Below are positions 61,188-64,000 of a DNA stretch of 64,000 nt, in pieces. The DNA comes from Sinomonas sp. ASV322 (GTDB taxonomy: Bacteria > Actinomycetota > Actinomycetes > Actinomycetales > Micrococcaceae). Positions within the stretch are counted from its first letter, which is position 1; each line of letters begins with the position of its first letter. The DNA lies in NCBI RefSeq assembly GCF_030908245.1, contig NZ_JAVFJJ010000010.1:1-64000 (forward strand), given 5' to 3'. The notes under the pieces are model-generated. The model made no database searches, was not told the DNA's origin, and saw only the letters and a list, made by a program, of their open reading frames with translations. The translations under genes were made by a program, and so were the position numbers.

Positions 61188-62471
61188 ATGTTCGCCATCA
61201 AGAAGACCTGGTCTATTGCCGCCGCGGCCTTGCTGCTCGGCGGCGCCGTCACGGCCGGGATGTCGCCGGCATCAGCAAATCCCGGAGCTGTGCGCGGTCT
61301 CAGGAACACCGTCAGAGTGTGTTCGCTTCCGATCGCCGGGCAGGCCGCATGCGGTGCGCGCAAGGTCGTCGACCCCTCAGGGAACGCGACACCGACGCTG
61401 AGTGCCCCACCGTCGTCCGGCCTTACGCCGGCACAGCTCCGCGACGCCTACAAGCTCGAGGGAACCTCCTCTGGGGGTCGGACCGTCGCCATCGTCGACG
61501 CGTACGGCTACCCGAACCTCGCGACCGACCTCGCGACATACCGGCAGCAGTTCGGCCTCCCAGCATGCACCGTGGCGAGCGGCTGCCTTCGCATCCTCAA
61601 CCAGACCGGCGGTACGACGCTGCCCGCGTACAACCTCGGCTGGGCCCAGGAACAGGCGCTCGACGTCGACGCGGTCTCTGCGGCCTGTCCCGACTGCAAG
61701 ATCGTGGTGATTGAGGCCAACTCCAGCTACTTCAGCGACCTCGGAACGGGAGTCCAGACGGCGGGGAAGACCGCCGGCGTCGTGGCGATCTCCAATAGCT
61801 ACAGCGGCTCCGATGCTTCGGACGCGTACTACGGCAAGTACTACAACGTCCCCGGCATCGCCGTGACGGCGAGCGCGGGCGACAATGGCTATCAGGGCGC
61901 CGCGTATCCCGCCTCCTCGAGCTACGTGACCGCCGTCGGCGGGACCTCGCTCGCCAAGGCGTCCACCGCGCGCGGCTGGAGCGAGACCGTGTGGATCGGC
62001 ACCGGCTCGGGCTGCTCGGCGTACAACGCCGCCCTCCCCGCAGCCGCCAACTACAGCACTGGATGCGCCAAGCGGGCCATGAACGACGTCGCCGCCGTCT
62101 CGGACCCGAACAACGGCGGCCTCGCCGTCTACTACCCGATTTCGGGCACCACCTCGACGTGGGGCCAGTTCGGCGGCACGAGCGAGGCCGCTCCGATCAT
62201 CGCCTCGGTGTACGCCTTGGCTGGAAGCACTGGGGCCTCGGCCAACGGCGTCTCCGCGAACAGCATCCCCTACGCCCACCCCAGCGCATTCTTCGACGTC
62301 ACCTCGGGCAGCAACGGCTCCTGCACGACGACGAAATGGTGCACCGCGGGCACTGGATGGGACGGTCCCACGGGGCTCGGCACCCCGAACGGCGCAGGCG
62401 GGTTCGCCAACACGGGCCAGGGAGGATCCGGGAGCGGAAGTTCGATTCTCTCGCTGCTCTCGCTGCTCTGA
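61188..62471 (+). CDS. Secreted S53-family (sedolisin) serine-carboxyl peptidase
   Basis: A 427-residue exported peptidase. The signal peptide covers ~1-30 (KKTWSIAAAALLLGGAVTAG, cleavage near ASA). A ~45-residue linker leads to the catalytic domain at GLTPAQLRDAYKL. The S53 residues are all present: Glu155 and Asp159 (EQALD, four apart), oxyanion Asp232 (TASAGDNG) and Ser332 (GGTSEAAP). The usual ~180-residue pro-kumamolisin activation domain is missing. The C-terminus has a Ca-site-like region with DVTSGSNGSC and GWDGPTGLGTPNG, then a Gly/Ser tail ending SILSLLSLL. Acid-active extracellular proteolysis is expected. Confidence 0.9.
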   Translation: MFAIKKTWSIAAAALLLGGAVTAGMSPASANPGAVRGLRNTVRVCSLPIAGQAACGARKVVDPSGNATPTLSAPPSSGLTPAQLRDAYKLEGTSSGGRTVAIVDAYGYPNLATDLATYRQQFGLPACTVASGCLRILNQTGGTTLPAYNLGWAQEQALDVDAVSAACPDCKIVVIEANSSYFSDLGTGVQTAGKTAGVVAISNSYSGSDASDAYYGKYYNVPGIAVTASAGDNGYQGAAYPASSSYVTAVGGTSLAKASTARGWSETVWIGTGSGCSAYNAALPAAANYSTGCAKRAMNDVAAVSDPNNGGLAVYYPISGTTSTWGQFGGTSEAAPIIASVYALAGSTGASANGVSANSIPYAHPSAFFDVTSGSNGSCTTTKWCTAGTGWDGPTGLGTPNGAGGFANTGQGGSGSGSSILSLLSLL

Positions 62472-62648
62472 CGTGTGCGAGGTGCTCACGCTCGGCGCCG
62501 GGCTCGTCGTCTCGGGCCACGGCACGTACGTCGCGAGCAAGGCGGCGGCCGCAAGCGGGGCTCGGGACTAGGGGCGCCCTGGCAGGGCCTCCTTCACGGG
62601 CGCGGCCATGCGTAGCGTGGACTGCAGACCCGATGAAAGGACGTCAGC

Positions 62649-63620
62649 ATGGAGTACACCCGCCTCGGCGATTCCGGGCTCAAGGTCAGCCGGATCGCGT
62701 TGGGCTGCATGAGCTTCGGAGACACGTCGCGCGGCTTCAACGAGTGGGCGCTCGACGACGACGCGGCCGAGCCGATCTTCCGTCAGGCGATCGAGCTCGG
62801 CATCACGTTCTGGGACACCGCGAACGTCTATGGCTTCGGCACGTCGGAGGAGATCGTCGGCCGGGCCATCCGGAAGTACACGCGCCGCGAGGACGTCGTC
62901 CTGGCAACCAAGGTCTTCTTCCCGATGCACCGCGGCCCCGGGGGTTCGGGACTCTCCCGGAAGGCGATCATGGAGCAGATTGACGCGTCGCTGCGACGCA
63001 TCGGCACTGACTACGTTGACCTCTACCAGATCCACCGCTTCGATCCCGAGACGCCGATCGAGGAAACCATGGAAGCTCTGCACGACGTCGTCAAGGCCGG
63101 GAAGGTGCGCTACCTCGGCTCTTCGTCCATGTGGGCTTGGCAGTTCGCCACGATGCAGTTCACGGCAGAACTCAATGGCTGGACCCCGTTCGTCTCGATG
63201 CAGAATCAGTACAGCCTCGTGCAGCGCGAAGAGGAGCGCGAGATGTTCCCGCTCCTCGAGGACCAGGGCGTGAGCAGCGTCCCGTGGGCTCCCCTCGCCA
63301 AGGGGCGGCTCGCTCGCCCGTGGGATGAGCAGGGGACGACGCGTTCGACGACGGACCCGCTCCAGAGCCGCTATTCGGACGAAGGCAATCGTCCCATCGT
63401 CGACGCGGTCCAGCGGATCGCGGAGGAGCGGGCCGTGCCTATGGCGCAAGTGGCCCTGGCCTGGGTGCTGCGGAACCCGACCGTGGCCGCGCCGATCGTC
63501 GGCGCGACCAAGCCGCACCACCTCCCGGACGCCGCGGCCGCCGTCGGCCTCGACCTCACGGACGAGGAGGCGAGGCTGCTCGAGGAGCCTTACACCCTCC
63601 GCGAGCCGACCGGGTTCTGA
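62649..63620 (+). CDS. Aldo/keto reductase
   Basis: A 323-residue NADPH-dependent reductase with the (beta/alpha)8 fold. The catalytic tetrad is visible: Asp/Tyr in FWDTANVYGFG, Lys in LATKVF and His in YQIHRFD. It belongs to the YajO/Tas-like group (MSFGDTSRGFNEWALDDDAAEPIF; APLAKGRLARPW; cofactor loop TKPHHLPDA). It reduces carbonyls; substrate unknown. ATG 62649 follows AAAGGACGTCAGC. Confidence 0.93.
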   Translation: MEYTRLGDSGLKVSRIALGCMSFGDTSRGFNEWALDDDAAEPIFRQAIELGITFWDTANVYGFGTSEEIVGRAIRKYTRREDVVLATKVFFPMHRGPGGSGLSRKAIMEQIDASLRRIGTDYVDLYQIHRFDPETPIEETMEALHDVVKAGKVRYLGSSSMWAWQFATMQFTAELNGWTPFVSMQNQYSLVQREEEREMFPLLEDQGVSSVPWAPLAKGRLARPWDEQGTTRSTTDPLQSRYSDEGNRPIVDAVQRIAEERAVPMAQVALAWVLRNPTVAAPIVGATKPHHLPDAAAAVGLDLTDEEARLLEEPYTLREPTGF

Positions 63621-63624
63621 CCGC

Positions 63625-64000
63625 ATGCGCTTGCCCCGCCTCCTCGTCCCGTCCGCCGCCCTCCTCTGGGGTCTGCAGTTCGCGTTCCTCAATCCCGCCC
63701 TCGCCCTCCTCCTCGTGGCGCTGTTCCACGCGAGCGACGCCGAAGTCGGCCTCGCGCTCGCCCTCTACAACGCGAGCGGCTTCGTCGCGTCCCTCGTGAT
63801 GCCCGCGTACGCTGACCGCACGCACGACTACCTCCGGCCCATGCTCGTGTGCAGCACCCTCGCCCTCGTGGTCGCCGCGCTCCTGCTCGTCGCGTCGTCG
63901 CTGCCGCTCGCCGTCGTCCTCCTCGTTGCCCTCGGCGGGCCCGCGAGCGTCGGCTCGTCGCTCCTGTTCGCCCACCTCAGGGCGAACGAGACCCCGCTCG
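63625..64000 (+). CDS. MFS transporter, SetA-like, partial at window end
   Basis: The first 125 residues of a major facilitator: two helices around LLWGLQFAFLNPALALLLVALFHASDAEVGLALALYNASGFVASLVMPAYADRTHDYLRPM, then a third and fourth. The loop 2-3 AYADRTHD replaces the usual DRxGRR. It resembles sugar efflux (SetA) transporters. ATG 63625 is 5 bp after the aldo/keto reductase stop, so both are in one operon. The 3' end lies beyond the window. Confidence 0.8.
   Translation, partial: MRLPRLLVPSAALLWGLQFAFLNPALALLLVALFHASDAEVGLALALYNASGFVASLVMPAYADRTHDYLRPMLVCSTLALVVAALLLVASSLPLAVVLLVALGGPASVGSSLLFAHLRANETPL

Overview
The window is 64 kb of very GC-rich DNA (roughly 70% by eye) from the chromosome of a high-GC Gram-positive actinobacterium. 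A soil Micrococcaceae relative such as Arthrobacter or Sinomonas is most likely. This rests on codon usage, the paralogous SGNH hydrolases, the DUF222/HNH protein, the LytR-CpsA-Psr protein, the DUF305/DUF6153/CopB copper locus and the TelA/TerD locus; it is inference, because no rRNA or other phylogenetic marker lies here. I saw no tRNA, rRNA or CRISPR array.

Layout. 1-1409: an IS481-type insertion sequence whose left tip is cut by the window. 1.6-5.7 kb: SGNH hydrolase coupled to a MarR regulator, a PLC-like phosphoesterase and GluQ-RS. 5.7-9.7 kb: a two-gene type III polyketide synthase/flavin monooxygenase unit, a small OmdA-like protein and an APP1-type phosphatase. 10-15.8 kb: a GNAT-AAA fusion protein, a Bcr/CflA exporter, a second SGNH hydrolase and an LCP cell-wall ligase. 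16.1-22.3 kb: a three-gene condensin operon jetA-jetB-jetC (Wadjet/MksFEB type) with no jetD/mksG nuclease gene next to it. 22.4-25.5 kb: a small membrane protein, then an MFS/acetyltransferase/TetR operon behind a 24-bp palindrome. 25.7-34 kb: an amidohydrolase plus a complete oligopeptide-type ABC importer, with a TetR gene whose operator has a near match in front of the amidohydrolase. 34.3-43.8 kb: telA, an XpaC-like gene, terD, a ParA/MinD-like ATPase and helical-repeat and membrane proteins, with an LLM oxidoreductase in between. 44-49 kb: malic enzyme, secreted phosphoesterase, TetR, MFS. 49-56.5 kb: CynX-like MFS, GntR, NCS1 permease, DUF222/HNH protein, MFS. 56.5-60.1 kb: a copper locus (CPH-type P-ATPase split by a frameshift, DUF6153, DUF305) behind a CsoR-like operator. 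60.2-64 kb: ABM protein, YnfA-like protein, secreted S53 peptidase, aldo/keto reductase and a partial MFS gene.

Two features run through the window. Genes within operons very often overlap by ATGA, meaning translational coupling (MarR/SGNH, PKS/monooxygenase, jetA/B/C, amidohydrolase/ABC genes, xpaC-like/terD). The DNA also carries many short tandem arrays of 15-66 bp units. They lie between genes and also inside genes, where units that are multiples of three make low-complexity protein tails and linkers (JetA, JetB, MarR, CynX-like, a Gly-rich protein). The word GACGACGGC recurs in and around these places on both strands.
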